Positions 8,822 to 18,879 of a DNA stretch of 64,000 nt are shown in pieces. The stretch is from the NCBI GenBank assembly GCA_025766275.1, contig JAFKAC010000015.1:1302001-1366000 (forward strand), written 5' to 3'. Below the pieces are notes generated by a model. That model was not told the DNA's origin, searched no databases, and worked only from the letters and a program-made list of their open reading frames with translations. The position numbers and the translations under genes are program-made. How positions within the stretch are numbered: position 1 is the stretch's first letter; each line of letters opens with the position of its first letter. This stretch comes from Lactarius indigo (Eukaryota > Basidiomycota > Agaricomycetes > Russulales > Russulaceae).

Positions 8822-9441
8822 TTAGGACAAGTTCCTTTTCACACGCCTCTTCACTCTTGTTTACCAGCATTTTCCCTTTATCCCTCTAGGTGGTTGACAA
8901 CCACAAGTCCCTTGTGTCACACACCTCACTCTTTGCCTGTGGACCTTCATACGCAGAATCTGCGCTATCTTGGTACAACTCTAGTGTCTGTAAAGTTGGC
9001 ATATATTGTGCTTGCCTATAGGACTTTATCTGGTCATCAGTAAAGTTCCTGGGTACTGCTTACAGAACTGGTCACCACGCCAGATAAGCTGCAAGTGGAA
9101 GAGAAGCCTGCCAAGCCTAGCCTGCGACAGCTGTATGCAAAGTAAACAGAAAAGTTTGAGAGCGCTTCGGTGTGAGAGGCAGCCAATAGGTCGAGGAGAC
9201 TGTGGCAGACAGCCTTGTGTTCTTGCACAAACCCATTACCCCATCCCTGAGTGTTCCATTATTGCCACAGCCTCGCGCAGTGTGAAACTATCACTGTGTA
9301 TTGGTCTTGCTTGATCGGACTCTCCAATCACCTTCGACTTAGCATTTCGCGGTCGTCGTAACACGTTGTCACATATTACCACCTTCCATCTTCCAAACTG
9401 CCTCACATATTTGCGAACATTCATCAGCATCTTCAACATAT
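8822..9441 (+). pseudogene. Element Z leader and possible gag start, cut by element E
   Basis: After the primer site there is no clear start codon. A plus-strand frame is open from about 9006, with one TGA at 9312-9314, and stays open to 9441 where element E begins. If E is removed without deleting any base, this frame continues in phase into the coding scrap at 23621-23958. I recognise no domain (a single CDSC pair is seen), so gag identity is only suggested by position after an LTR. It could equally be unrelated sequence with chance open frames. Confidence 0.25.
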
Positions 9442-9968
9442 TGTAACGTCGTCACGACGTTAGCTCGACTTGAGCACAGTGAGGCGATAACAACTTAGCG
9501 ATAATCTCAACACGACGACACGAAGGTCCGTGTTCTTGCCTTAGTGAATACGCGGAGGTACACCGGCAAGTCTTGCTGACTTATACTGGTCACAATCGAA
9601 ATTGGACCTGAGACGTTTGGAAAGAGATAGAGGAGGGACTGGAAAGTTTGAAGGAAAACAAGTGACGATTCAAGAAGACCAAGATGGCGTATCTTGGTCT
9701 TCGCAAGACAGTTTAAATACAAATCGAGCAGGCTTAGAAGCGCTGCTATGAGTCACAGTAAGTAAGCGTCCAACGTATCGCAGAAACATCGCAAAACTAA
9801 TACTACTAGTACCTGTACTAGTATCGAGTCATTCAGGTACCGCTCAGTCAGCTATCAACCACAATCACCTATCACACTGCCATATCACCGTAAGTAAGTC
9901 CGCAACTAATCTACCTTACCGTCGTAGTTGCAACCGGTACAGTAAGGGTCCTCAGTTGAAATGTGACA
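9442..9968 (-). repeat. 3' LTR of element E
   Basis: Reads TGTCACATTTCAACTG to GACGTTACA on the minus strand. Preceded in the sense direction by the purine tract complementary to 9969-9981 (TCACCCTCTCTTC). It contains the 12-bp-arm hairpin at 9674-9702. Confidence 0.93.
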
Positions 9969-10024
9969 TCACCCTCTCTTCAGCATGAGACCCCGACTCA
10001 CCGAAAGTCCCTCGCCGGCCAATC

Positions 10025-12548
10025 TCACTGTTCGTCGGCAATGCGCTCCAACGCTGTTGCCCGCTCCAGTTGGTAGATGGAGTCCTGCCTATCGTCTTGC
10101 ACACATTCAATCATGGCATGAAGCTGGCTAACTCGGGCGTGGAGACGGTCGAGCTTGTAGCTGGCTGCGCGGAACCGCGTGACTTCAGCCATGAGCGACT
10201 CGTCGTTGATGCGGTTGAGTGTGCGGTCGGTGACTCGGTCCGCCTCGAAGACAACAAGGTCTTCGTGGGGGTACGTGGGGCGACGCGTGGCCGAAACGTG
10301 GGGCTCGGCGTAGAAGGGCTTACCGTACACATGTGGCGACCCTGGTATGACTCCTAATATGAGGGGGTCTGCCCCTCCGATGATTTGGACGTGCGACGCA
10401 TCCCTCTCTACTCCGTCGGGCCCGGTGATGGGGTATCGAATGTAATGGGGTTGTCGGTTCGCCTGGAGCCCTTCAGGTGCAATGACATGCGCGGGGTCCT
10501 CGGCGGCGGTGAACGGACGGTGATCGGCAGCACCAGGCACACGCACACGTCCTCGATACATGGGGGAGCCGTCGGAGTAGACGAGCCAGGGCGTGACCCC
10601 GGGATTATCAGCGTCGCGTTTCATTCGAAGGAAGGGGTGTCTCGCCGGGTAATAATCTTCGTCGTCATGGCCAGCCTCAGCTGCTGCCATCGCTGCCATC
10701 GCTTGCGCATCTCCCTCAGTCGGGCCGCTGCTGAGTTGAGCTGCTCCTTCTGCCACTCCACTGCCACTCTCTTCCATCCTTCCAACTCGTACTCCATCAG
10801 CGCTTGAACGCTGGTCGTTGCTTGGGAAAACTCCGCGAATGCCGATGAGGTCGTCGCTTGGGGGGATAGCGGCGATCGGTTCGCGTTCACCGTTGTCATT
10901 TCGGAAGACGTGGACGACTGCTCGTTCGTCGTCTGGGGTAGTTGTTGGGTCAGGGAACCTGGTGACGACATTGATCCACTCTTGTGCGGTGATGGGCCCC
11001 TCTGCTGGCGCAAGAGGTGTCCATGGCGTGAGCTGAGTGTTGGGTACTTCGGTGTCGTCGTCCTCAGCCAAGAGGGCATGGGCGTCGTCCGCGAGGGAGT
11101 CGAGGAGTTGCGCTTGTGTGACATGTCGTAGTGGGGAAGTAGGCATATGAGTGGTGGTAGAACGGAGGAAGAGGGGATGACTTCCTTCAATTTCTGTGCC
11201 GCTCGTTTTAACTGTTCTTGAGCGCGCTTGTGCTTCCTGATATAGACGAAGTGCATCCGGCGCGAAGACGTCATCCTTGTTGACCCACTGATTCTCCGAG
11301 TCTGGGTATCCCTTCCATTTCACGAGGTATTGGAGACGTTTCCCTCTGCCGAAGTGCCAGGAGTCCAGAATGGCTTCAACTTCGTATTCTTCTTCTCCAT
11401 CGATCAGCTCGGGCGGTGGCCGCGTGAAATTTTCCCCATGTAAGGGAGTTTGCTTGTATGGGGTGAGAAGATCGATGTGAAACACTGGATGTATGCTCCA
11501 CTGTGTGGGAAGTTCCAATCGATAATTATAGGGCGACATCACCTGAATCACCCTAAAAGGTCCGTGGTGTCACGCCACTAGTTTTGCCGTAGGTTGATTG
11601 GTCCAAAGGTGCTTCCCCTCTAGCCATACGAGGTTGTTGACGTGGAATTTGGGCGTATCTTTGTTGCATACCCATGCCTCCTGTGCCTTTTTCAGGAGGC
11701 GTTGGGTGTTATCTCTGGCCTCTTTCAGCTGTATTAGTTGTGTGGTTACTTGGGGAATGGGAGAGGGCTTATTGGTCCAATCAGCTTGTGGGTCGTATCC
11801 CATCAGAAGCTGGAACAGTGATTGTTTTGTGTGTTCATGGGGCCAGTTATTGTGCGCGAATTCGGCGATTGGCAGATAAGTGGTCCAGTTATCTTGACGC
11901 TTGTTCACCCAGAAGCGCAGGTACTGTTCCAGCCATTGGTTGGTTCTTTCCGACTGTCCGTCGGTGCGGGGATGGTAGGCCGTGGATATGTTTTGTTGGA
12001 CCCCCAGGATTCGGCATACTTCCTTTGTGAACTTGGACATGAATCTCGGGTCTCAGTCGCTAATGATTTTGCGCGGCAGCCCAAATTGTTTAAAGACGTG
12101 ATCGACGTACAATACTGCGGTTTCTTCTGCGGTTATCTCTTCTTGGCACGGTATGAATACCGAGGCTTTGCTGCAGTCGTGGTCCGTGACGGTGAGGATG
12201 CTATTGCGTCCCTTCGACACCGGTAACTTGGTGATGAAGTCTACAGCCACTGTTTGAAAAGGGGTTGCGTCGGGTATTGGTGTGATGGGGTGTAAAGCCA
12301 CTCGTATGGGGCGCGTGTTGACCTTGTTTCGCTGGCATTCGGCACATCCTTGGACGTACTCGTAAACGTCCCTTTGTAGTCACGGCCACCAGTAATGTCT
12401 TTCCAGGATTTGTTGTGTTCTCGCGATCCCGGGATGTCCGTGTATTGGCAGGTCATGATGGTCGTGGATTAGTACTCGATGCATCGACGCCGGCCCAGTT
12501 ATTACGAACCTGCCGTCCTTGTACCATTCTCCCTGTATCTTCTTCAGC
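10025..12548 (-). pseudogene. E pol, second part: integrase, chromodomain and C-terminal module
   Basis: It continues the pol frame after the nested element C. In order: integrase zinc region ending CAECQRNK, catalytic core (VDFITKLP, then ISD-DPRF, then the Glu in [20 protein letters not shown]), chromodomain (EEYEVEAILDS to [17 protein letters not shown], about 11300), then a module of roughly 400 residues to 10025. That module runs from MPTSPLRHVT through DDEDYYPARHPF and SPHVYGKPFYAEP to a coil ending LERIADEQ. TGA stops at 12380-12382, 12053-12055 and 11570-11572 each replace an Arg of relatives. There is no frameshift. The chromodomain would direct integration toward methylated chromatin; the last module has no known function. 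Confidence 0.9.
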
Positions 12549-12553
12549 CTATG

Positions 12554-12992
12554 TGTCACGCCACTGTCGGGGCGTGCGTCGGGTTGGTCTGTAACAGGTC
12601 CTGCCTAAGGCAAAGGATACTGAGTTGGTCCGCTGCTGAGCAGAACGGCACCTAAGTCTGTGGATGTTCCTTGATATAGCTCAAGGCAACAAGGCTTCAG
12701 AAAAGAGGGTTGTGATAGAGATGAGAGGAAGGCACTGAGGGGACTAGACAGTATATTGATGAAGCCAAAGCTAAGGACATACAGGGTGTACTACAGGGTT
12801 TATAGCTAGTGTCTAGGGGTGCCAGTGAGGCAGTACAATGCCAGCAAGGCAACTGCCAGCAAAGCAGATGCCAGCAAGGCAGATGCCAGCAAAGCAGATG
12901 CCAGCAAAGTAGGTGCCAGCAAGGCAGATGCCAGCGAAGCAAAAGGGAGTAAAGGGAGAATGGAAAAGGGAAAATATGGGGCGTTCATGACA
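12554..12992 (-). repeat. 3' LTR of element C
   Basis: A 439-bp LTR, TGTCATGAACGCCCC to GACAGTGGCGTGACA on the minus strand. The adjoining sense purine tract is the complement of TTACTCCCGTTCT (12993-13005). It has one more 15-bp minisatellite unit than the 5' LTR. Confidence 0.93.
12838..12945 (+). repeat. 15-bp minisatellite in element C LTR
   Basis: About seven head-to-tail copies of ATGCCAGCAAAGCAG and variants lie just upstream (sense strand) of the LTR TATA box. The other LTR of C, and both LTRs of F, carry different copy numbers, in steps of one 15-bp unit. The unit spacing is continuous, with no spacers. Confidence 0.85.
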
Positions 12993-13003
12993 TTACTCCC
13001 GTT

Positions 13004-16000
13004 CTAAGGGGTGACTCCCACGTCACCAAGTCGGATGGCGTCTGGATGCATGTCATGGAACGCCTGGATAAGGTCAGGGGCGTGGACATTGTCGTGGGGT
13101 TCCCAAGTGTTGTCCGCATCAGGGTATCCTTTCCATTTAACAAGGTACTGGAGTTGGCGGCATCGTCTTCGTGAGTCGCGAATTTCTTCGACCTCATACT
13201 CTTCCTCCCCATCGATAAGATCAGGAGCTGGTCGCGAGAAGTTCGGACCATGCTCGGTAGTTTCGTGATAGGGGAGTAGGAGGGACGCATGGAAGACATT
13301 ATGGATCTTCCATGTCGATGGAAGCGCCAGCTGATAGACGACATGGGAAATGACCTTAGAAATGGGGAACGGACCATAGCGTTTGGGTGCAAGTTTAGCG
13401 GTGGGGTGTGACGTGGTAAGGTTCTTCGCCTCCAGCCAAACGAGGTCGCCTTCTTTGTAGGGGACAAAGGACGTAGGGATTCTGGTGGTCATCTCCTGAG
13501 CTGCCGTGATGCCGTGATGTGCCAGCGCACGCAAGTCTGAAATTGCAGTAAGGCGCTCATTGACAGACGGGGCAACCAGGTTGGCTAGATGAGCACCAGG
13601 GGTACGAGGGGTGTGTCCCATAAGGAGTTCGAATGGGGTGCGGCATGTGGTGGCGTTTGGCCAGCTGTTGTGTGCAAACTGGGCAGAGGGGAGCCAGTCT
13701 ACCCAATCCGTCTGTCGTCCATTGCAGAAGAAGCGTAGGTACTGTTCCAGCCACTGGTTGGATCGCTCCGATTGTCCATCTGTCTGTGGGTGATAAGCGG
13801 TTGAAATATTCTGTGTGATCCCCAGGGATTTGCACAGTTGCCGGGAGAAGGTAGAGGCGAAGCGGGGGTCTCTATCAGTAATGACACGAGTTGGTAGTCC
13901 AAAGTGGGGGTAGACGTGTTGGTGATAAAGTGCGGCCACTCCTGGTCCATCGATCGACTCTTTACAGGGGATAAACAATGTTCCCTTGGTGCAATCGTGA
14001 TCAGTGATTGTCAAAATGGAGTCAAACCCATGGGAGAGGGGAAGTTTGGTAATGAAGTCCATTGTCACTGTTTCAAATGGTCGCGCCACAGGGTTGGTGG
14101 TGATAGGGAAGGGTGGGGGTCGAGGTCGATGGGAGACAACTTTATTTGCCTGACAGGCAGCGCATCCTTTGACATAGGCTATAATGGTGTTTCGCATTCC
14201 TGGCCACCAGTAGTCGCGTGTAATCAGGGCGTGTGTATTGGCAATTCCTGGGTGACCAGCGCTAGGGGAGTCGTGATAGAGGGAAATTACCCCCCTCCGA
14301 AGACCGGGGTTTTCCACAACCACGAGGTGGCCGTCATGCCACCAGGAATTGTCAGAAAAGGATAGGCCGTAAGTGGCAGTCCAGCACAGAATCGTGGGAA
14401 TATGCAACGATTGGAGAGTGCGAACATCCTGTTCAAGAGAGGAGAGCGGAGTAACGTGGGCGAACAGTTGTGTGGGAAGGATGGTAACGTCGTGGTTGTT
14501 GGCAGAACCATCATCATGGTCAGGTCGCCGAGAGAGAGCATCAGCGCGGTTAGTGGCCCCAGGTTTGTGGACGAGTTTGAGATTGTACTCGCCAAGTAAG
14601 GGGATGTAGTGGGCAACGCGCTGGTTGATTTTGTGGGGCTGTTTGTAGTACTGGAGGTTCGCGTGATCAGTGTAAATGGTAACAGGATGGGGAGAACCAA
14701 GGAGGAAGTGCCGCCATTCTTTAAGAGCGGTGATAACGGCGAGCAATTCACGATCATGAATATCATAGTTACGTTCTGCCTCATTAAACGTTTTAGAGTG
14801 GTAAGCGACTGGTCGAAGCTTATCGTTAGTGTCACGCTGGTACAGGATGCCGCCGGTGGCAAAAGCAGAGGCATCAACTTCGACTTCAAAGGGAGCGCTT
14901 AGGTCGGGTTGCCAAAGGACTGGAGTGCTGGTGAGAATATCAACAAGTTTGTTGATAGCAGCAGTGCACTCTGGTGTCCAGACGAAGGGGCAATCCTTTT
15001 TGAGGAGGTTGGTAAGCGGTCGGGCAATGTTGGCAAAGCCAGGAATAAAGGGTCGTTGGTACCCAAAGACGCCTAAAGTGCTGCGTACTTGTTTTACCAT
15101 TTTAAGGGTACGAGGCCAATCTCTAAGTCCAGCAAGTTTGGTGGGGTCAGCTTCAATCTTATCGCCTTCAAGGATGAGTCCCAGATACTCCACTTGTCGT
15201 GCTTCGAAGGTGCACTTTTCTGGTTTGAGGAAAAGGCTCTCTCGTTCCAAGATATCGAGTACTTCGTGGACAATAGCACGGTGGAGGGAGAGGTCGTCTG
15301 GGGTAGTGATAAGGATGTCATCCATGTAGTTGAAGACATATCGACGGCTCTCTGCTTTCAGCTGGGTGCGTAGAATGGTGTCCATCATAGCTTGGAAGGT
15401 GGAGGGCGAATTGGTCAGCCCGAAGAACATAACGCGTGGTTCAAATAGTCCTTCCTCTGTTTTAAAGGCTGCTTTCCACTCGTCGCCTTCCTTAATGCAC
15501 ACATTATTATACCCCCATCTGATGTCAAACTTGGTATAGAGGCAGCTGCCTCTAAGGCCTTCGGTGAGGGTCTTAATGAGGGGAAGAGGGTATGTGTTAC
15601 AAATGGTGTGTTGGTTTAGGTGTCGATAGTCCTGAACGGGCTGTAGTTTCCCATCCTTCTTCTTAATGAAGAAAAAGGGACTGGCATAGGGGGAGCGTGA
15701 TGGCCGGATGTATTGTTTTGCCAGATGCTCATCTAAGAACTTTCGTAATGCCCCACGTTCGTCCTTTGTTAGGGGATATACTTTACAATCAAGCGTGGCC
15801 GGCGCGTCTGGGGTGAGTTCGATCGTGTGGTCCCAGTCACGTGATGGTGGGAAACGTTGAGACTTTGCTTCTGAAAACACCTGGATATGGCGACGGTATT
15901 CGGCGGGGATTGAATCCTCAGTCAGTTTTGCCTTATCTTTATTCGCCTCGATGGCCCATTGCTGGGCCATATTCGTGCCTTGGATTGTCCCCTCTTCTGG

Positions 16001-16702
16001 TATTCTGATGTGCAGCTCGTCTCCAGCTTCCCAGGGATCAATAGCATCAACGAGCGACTGCCACTCGTTAAAAGCGGCAGCTCTTACGACTAGGTAAGGT
16101 GATATGGTCTGGTGTTGACCTTTTTCTGGTGTAGGGCTCATTATTTGCGTCCGATCGTTGATCGGCTTCGTTTTCGAGTCACAGGGGTCGTTCTGAACCA
16201 CGAATGCGTCTCCCCCATGAGGGGCTTCATCTTGGATCATGGTGGGCCAGCGCGCTGTAGGTACGAGGAGAGTGGACAAGTAGAGGGGTTCTGGGGTGAG
16301 TACTCCTTGTTTCCAGTCGATTGTGGGCTCGAATTGCTGAAGCCAGGGGTACCCTAGTAGGATATCGTCGTTTCCTAGATCCGTAATATAAAATCGTTGG
16401 GTCGTTTGTCGATTTCCAAGTCGTACTTTCAATGCAACATACTTGTTGATTCGTCCTGCACGGTTTTCGGTGCCATCGACATTCCGAATTGTTCAAGCCA
16501 TGGTGAGTTGTCGTGTGGGAAGTTGTAGTCGTTGAGCGACTCTGGAGTGAATGAAGTTTTCGGTTGCGCCGCTGTCAACGAGCGCGATTTCGGCCGTTTC
16601 ACAAGTAGATTGAAAGGTGACTGATATTTGCAGGCTATTTCGTCGGCATACATACATGCTGTCTACTTTGAAGGCTCGAACCCAGGCTGTGGGATCCAAG
16701 CT
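13004..16702 (-). pseudogene. C pol polyprotein, one TGA
   Basis: Open in the -1 frame relative to gag from the gag stop to TAG at 13004-13006, with one stop, TGA at 16493-16495 (F has CGA, Arg). Domains in order: protease (ALVDSGATENF, about 16580), RT with intact YMDD (about 15320), RNase H (EVDASAF ... [10 protein letters not shown]), integrase zinc region (GHPGIANTH ... CAACQANK), catalytic D-D-E core ([35 protein letters not shown]), and chromodomain ([10 protein letters not shown] ... [17 protein letters not shown]) very near the end. It stops at GDVGVTP and lacks the long post-chromodomain module of E, D, G and H. A single readthrough or reversion would leave it full length. Confidence 0.93.
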
Positions 16703-16704
16703 GG

Positions 16705-18414
16705 CTAAAAATCCTCGTCCGTAAAGAGCGCATCGAGGATGGCCTCCTTTTCGTCGTTTTTCATGGCGCAGACCTGGGCAACAAAGCTGTCGCCGTTTCT
16801 TTTCTGTGAAGTTGGTGCGGTGGGGCTGGGACTGGTCGTTACTGGTGCCGGGGTTGGTTCGACCTCGGCGGTGCGCGCGGAAGTCGTGTTTCCGTGGCGG
16901 TTATCGTTCTGACGAATCGTTGTTGTCCCCCCACCGGCTTGGCCAGTTGACCGTTTTGGGCAATCGCGTGATAAGTGGCCCTTGCCGAAACAGCGGAAGC
17001 AACGGCCTTCTGCGCGGCAGCGTTGCATTTCTTCGTCGGTTAGCGCGATACGAGCGCGATTGACGTCCATTGCGTCGGGATCACGGGTTGGTGTTGTGGT
17101 CTGCTGATTGGGTTGGTTATTGGTACGTCCTCCTCCTCCTTGGTTGCCACTCGAATTGAACAGCTGAGACCATTCCTGTTTAGTCTTTCCGCCGATCTTT
17201 TTGCCTCCATCGTTGAGGCCCACACGAGCACGAAGCATCGCGTATTTGCGTTGCTCTTTCTGTGCCGATTCGACCCACTGAGTGAATGTTTCAGGGACGT
17301 TATCGCATTTCAAGATGGCCGATAAGAGGCCACGTGACAGCCCTCCTGAATAGAGGTCGACTGTTGCTGCGGCATCAAGGGCGTATCCCGCCTTCGCGGC
17401 AAGGTTCTGGAACGTGGCGGTATATGTGTCGAGGTCTGCTCCTTTCATTTGGAGCGCTTTCAGGAGCTGGTAAGCGTCCTGCTTTTCGGTAACGTTGGTG
17501 TAGGCTGATTTAAAGCTGGTGACGAAGTCGTTCCACAACGACTCCTCTGTTTTTGGGATAGCGGCCGTCGCTGCCATACCACTAACTTTTGCTCGGAGTC
17601 CCTCGAGCTGGGTGTCGACCCAATCATCTACGTTCGGACCACGGATGAACGATAGCGCTAGGAATACGCGCTGGTAGGGCGATCGGATGACTGATGAATC
17701 TTCGTTCATGCCGCGGTATAGGTCGAATTCTCTTAGGAACTTTTTCGACTTATCGCGGGAGCCATCGAATGTGGCCGGGGCGTTACCGCTGAGCTTCCCT
17801 CCTGAAGAGGCGTTAGCTGCGGATCCTGAGGACATGGGGGGAGCTGATGGGGTGATAACGAGTGGTGTGGTGACGGTGAGGAGAGGTGGGAATACAGGTG
17901 AGACGGGTGTTGAAGTGGCTGCGATCTGGTGCCAAAAGTCCGGGGCGTCGATGGGTACGTTGTCTAGTGCGGTGGTGAGTTCGTCTGGTGCTGATGTCTC
18001 AGCAGGTACGTCTTCGCTTTCGATAGGACGGTCCTCCTCAACAGGAGAGTCTACGCGAACTGGCGCGGTTGGGTCAGGAAGGGTTTCGGGATGGTCGAGA
18101 TGAAACCGCTCGGGGTTTTCATCATCTTCTGGGTTCCACCAGCCAAGACCGACGTCGTTATTTCGAGGGATGGCAAGGGATGCTTTAGTGAAGAACTCGG
18201 TGCCGCGTTTTTCGAGAACGTGCCACCAGTGATTTATGAAGTCGAGGTTGTAAATGCGTCCGTTAAGGAGAGCTCGATAGCCTCCGCGTCTGTCAACGTG
18301 TGATGAGTTCCAGTAAGCACACCCAAGTACGTGTGTCGGTAAGTCGTCTTGCCAGCGGCGGAATACTTCGGTCCACTGGTTGTCGGGTAAGAGGTCGAGT
18401 TCGATGCTAGCCAC
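16705..18414 (-). CDS. C Gag, intact
   Basis: Open for 569 codons. The conserved N-terminus (ASIELDLLPDNQWTEVFRRW) begins at GTG in the context GCCACCGTGGCT; there is no in-frame ATG upstream of the conserved part, and F has the same GTG. After a Ser/Thr/Pro linker comes a capsid-like region (APATFDGSRDKSKKFLREF through WVDTQLEGLR and AGYALDAA), then the zinc knuckle CFRCFGKGHLSRDC (CX2CX4HX4C, about 16990), ending ALFTDEDF with TAG. Pol follows in the -1 frame across GAT TTT TAG, a T-run that may allow slippage on the stop. Gag would form the virus-like particle in the cytoplasm. Confidence 0.88.
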   Translation of the reverse strand: MASIELDLLPDNQWTEVFRRWQDDLPTHVLGCAYWNSSHVDRRGGYRALLNGRIYNLDFINHWWHVLEKRGTEFFTKASLAIPRNNDVGLGWWNPEDDENPERFHLDHPETLPDPTAPVRVDSPVEEDRPIESEDVPAETSAPDELTTALDNVPIDAPDFWHQIAATSTPVSPVFPPLLTVTTPLVITPSAPPMSSGSAANASSGGKLSGNAPATFDGSRDKSKKFLREFDLYRGMNEDSSVIRSPYQRVFLALSFIRGPNVDDWVDTQLEGLRAKVSGMAATAAIPKTEESLWNDFVTSFKSAYTNVTEKQDAYQLLKALQMKGADLDTYTATFQNLAAKAGYALDAAATVDLYSGGLSRGLLSAILKCDNVPETFTQWVESAQKEQRKYAMLRARVGLNDGGKKIGGKTKQEWSQLFNSSGNQGGGGRTNNQPNQQTTTPTRDPDAMDVNRARIALTDEEMQRCRAEGRCFRCFGKGHLSRDCPKRSTGQAGGGTTTIRQNDNRHGNTTSARTAEVEPTPAPVTTSPSPTAPTSQKRNGDSFVAQVCAMKNDEKEAILDALFTDEDF

Positions 18415-18448
18415 GGTGGCTAGTTCTGAGGTCGATAGCTTTGGCTTA

Positions 18449-18874
18449 TGTCACGCCACTGTCGGGGCGTGCGTCGGGTTGGTCTGTAACAGGTCCTGCC
18501 TAAGGCAAAGGATACTGAGTTGGTCCGCTGCTGAGCAGAACGGCACCTAAGTCTGTGGATGTTCCTTGATATAGCTCAAGGCAACAAGGCTTCAGAAAAG
18601 AGGGTTGTGATAGAGATGAGAGGAAGGCACTGAGGGGACTAGACAGTATATTGATGAAGCCAAAGCTAAGGACATACAGGGTGTACTACAGGGTTTATAT
18701 AGCTAGTGTCTAGGGGCGCCAGCGAGGCAGTACAATGCCAGCAAGGCAACTGCCAGCAAAGCAGATGCCAGCAAAGCAGATGCCAGCAAAGTAGGTGCCA
18801 GCAAGGCGGATGCCAGCGAAGCAAAAGGGAGTAAAGGGAGAATGGAAAAGGGAAAATATGGGGCGTTCATGACA
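18449..18874 (-). repeat. 5' LTR of element C
   Basis: 426 bp. On the minus strand TATATAAA begins at 18701, and AGCTTTGGCTT begins at 18667, 34 bases downstream. AAGCCAAAGCT, its exact 11-base complement, lies just inside the LTR at 18437-18447. This is a predicted self-primer arrangement. Confidence 0.9.
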
Positions 18875-18879
18875 CTATG

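Larger units (their letters stand above)
12554..18874 (-). mobile_element. Gypsy chromovirus C, nearly intact, minus strand
   Basis: A 6321-bp element flanked by CTATG on both sides (12549-12553 and 18875-18879), inserted in the pol of E. The LTRs differ by about three substitutions, a 2-bp gap and one 15-bp repeat unit, so it is one of the youngest insertions here. Gag is intact and pol has a single TGA. Same family as F. Confidence 0.95.

Noticed and set aside
12838..12945. Regular 15-bp repeats, considered as a CRISPR-like array
   Set aside because: Units are contiguous without spacers, lie in an LTR, and vary by single units between LTR copies. It is a minisatellite.
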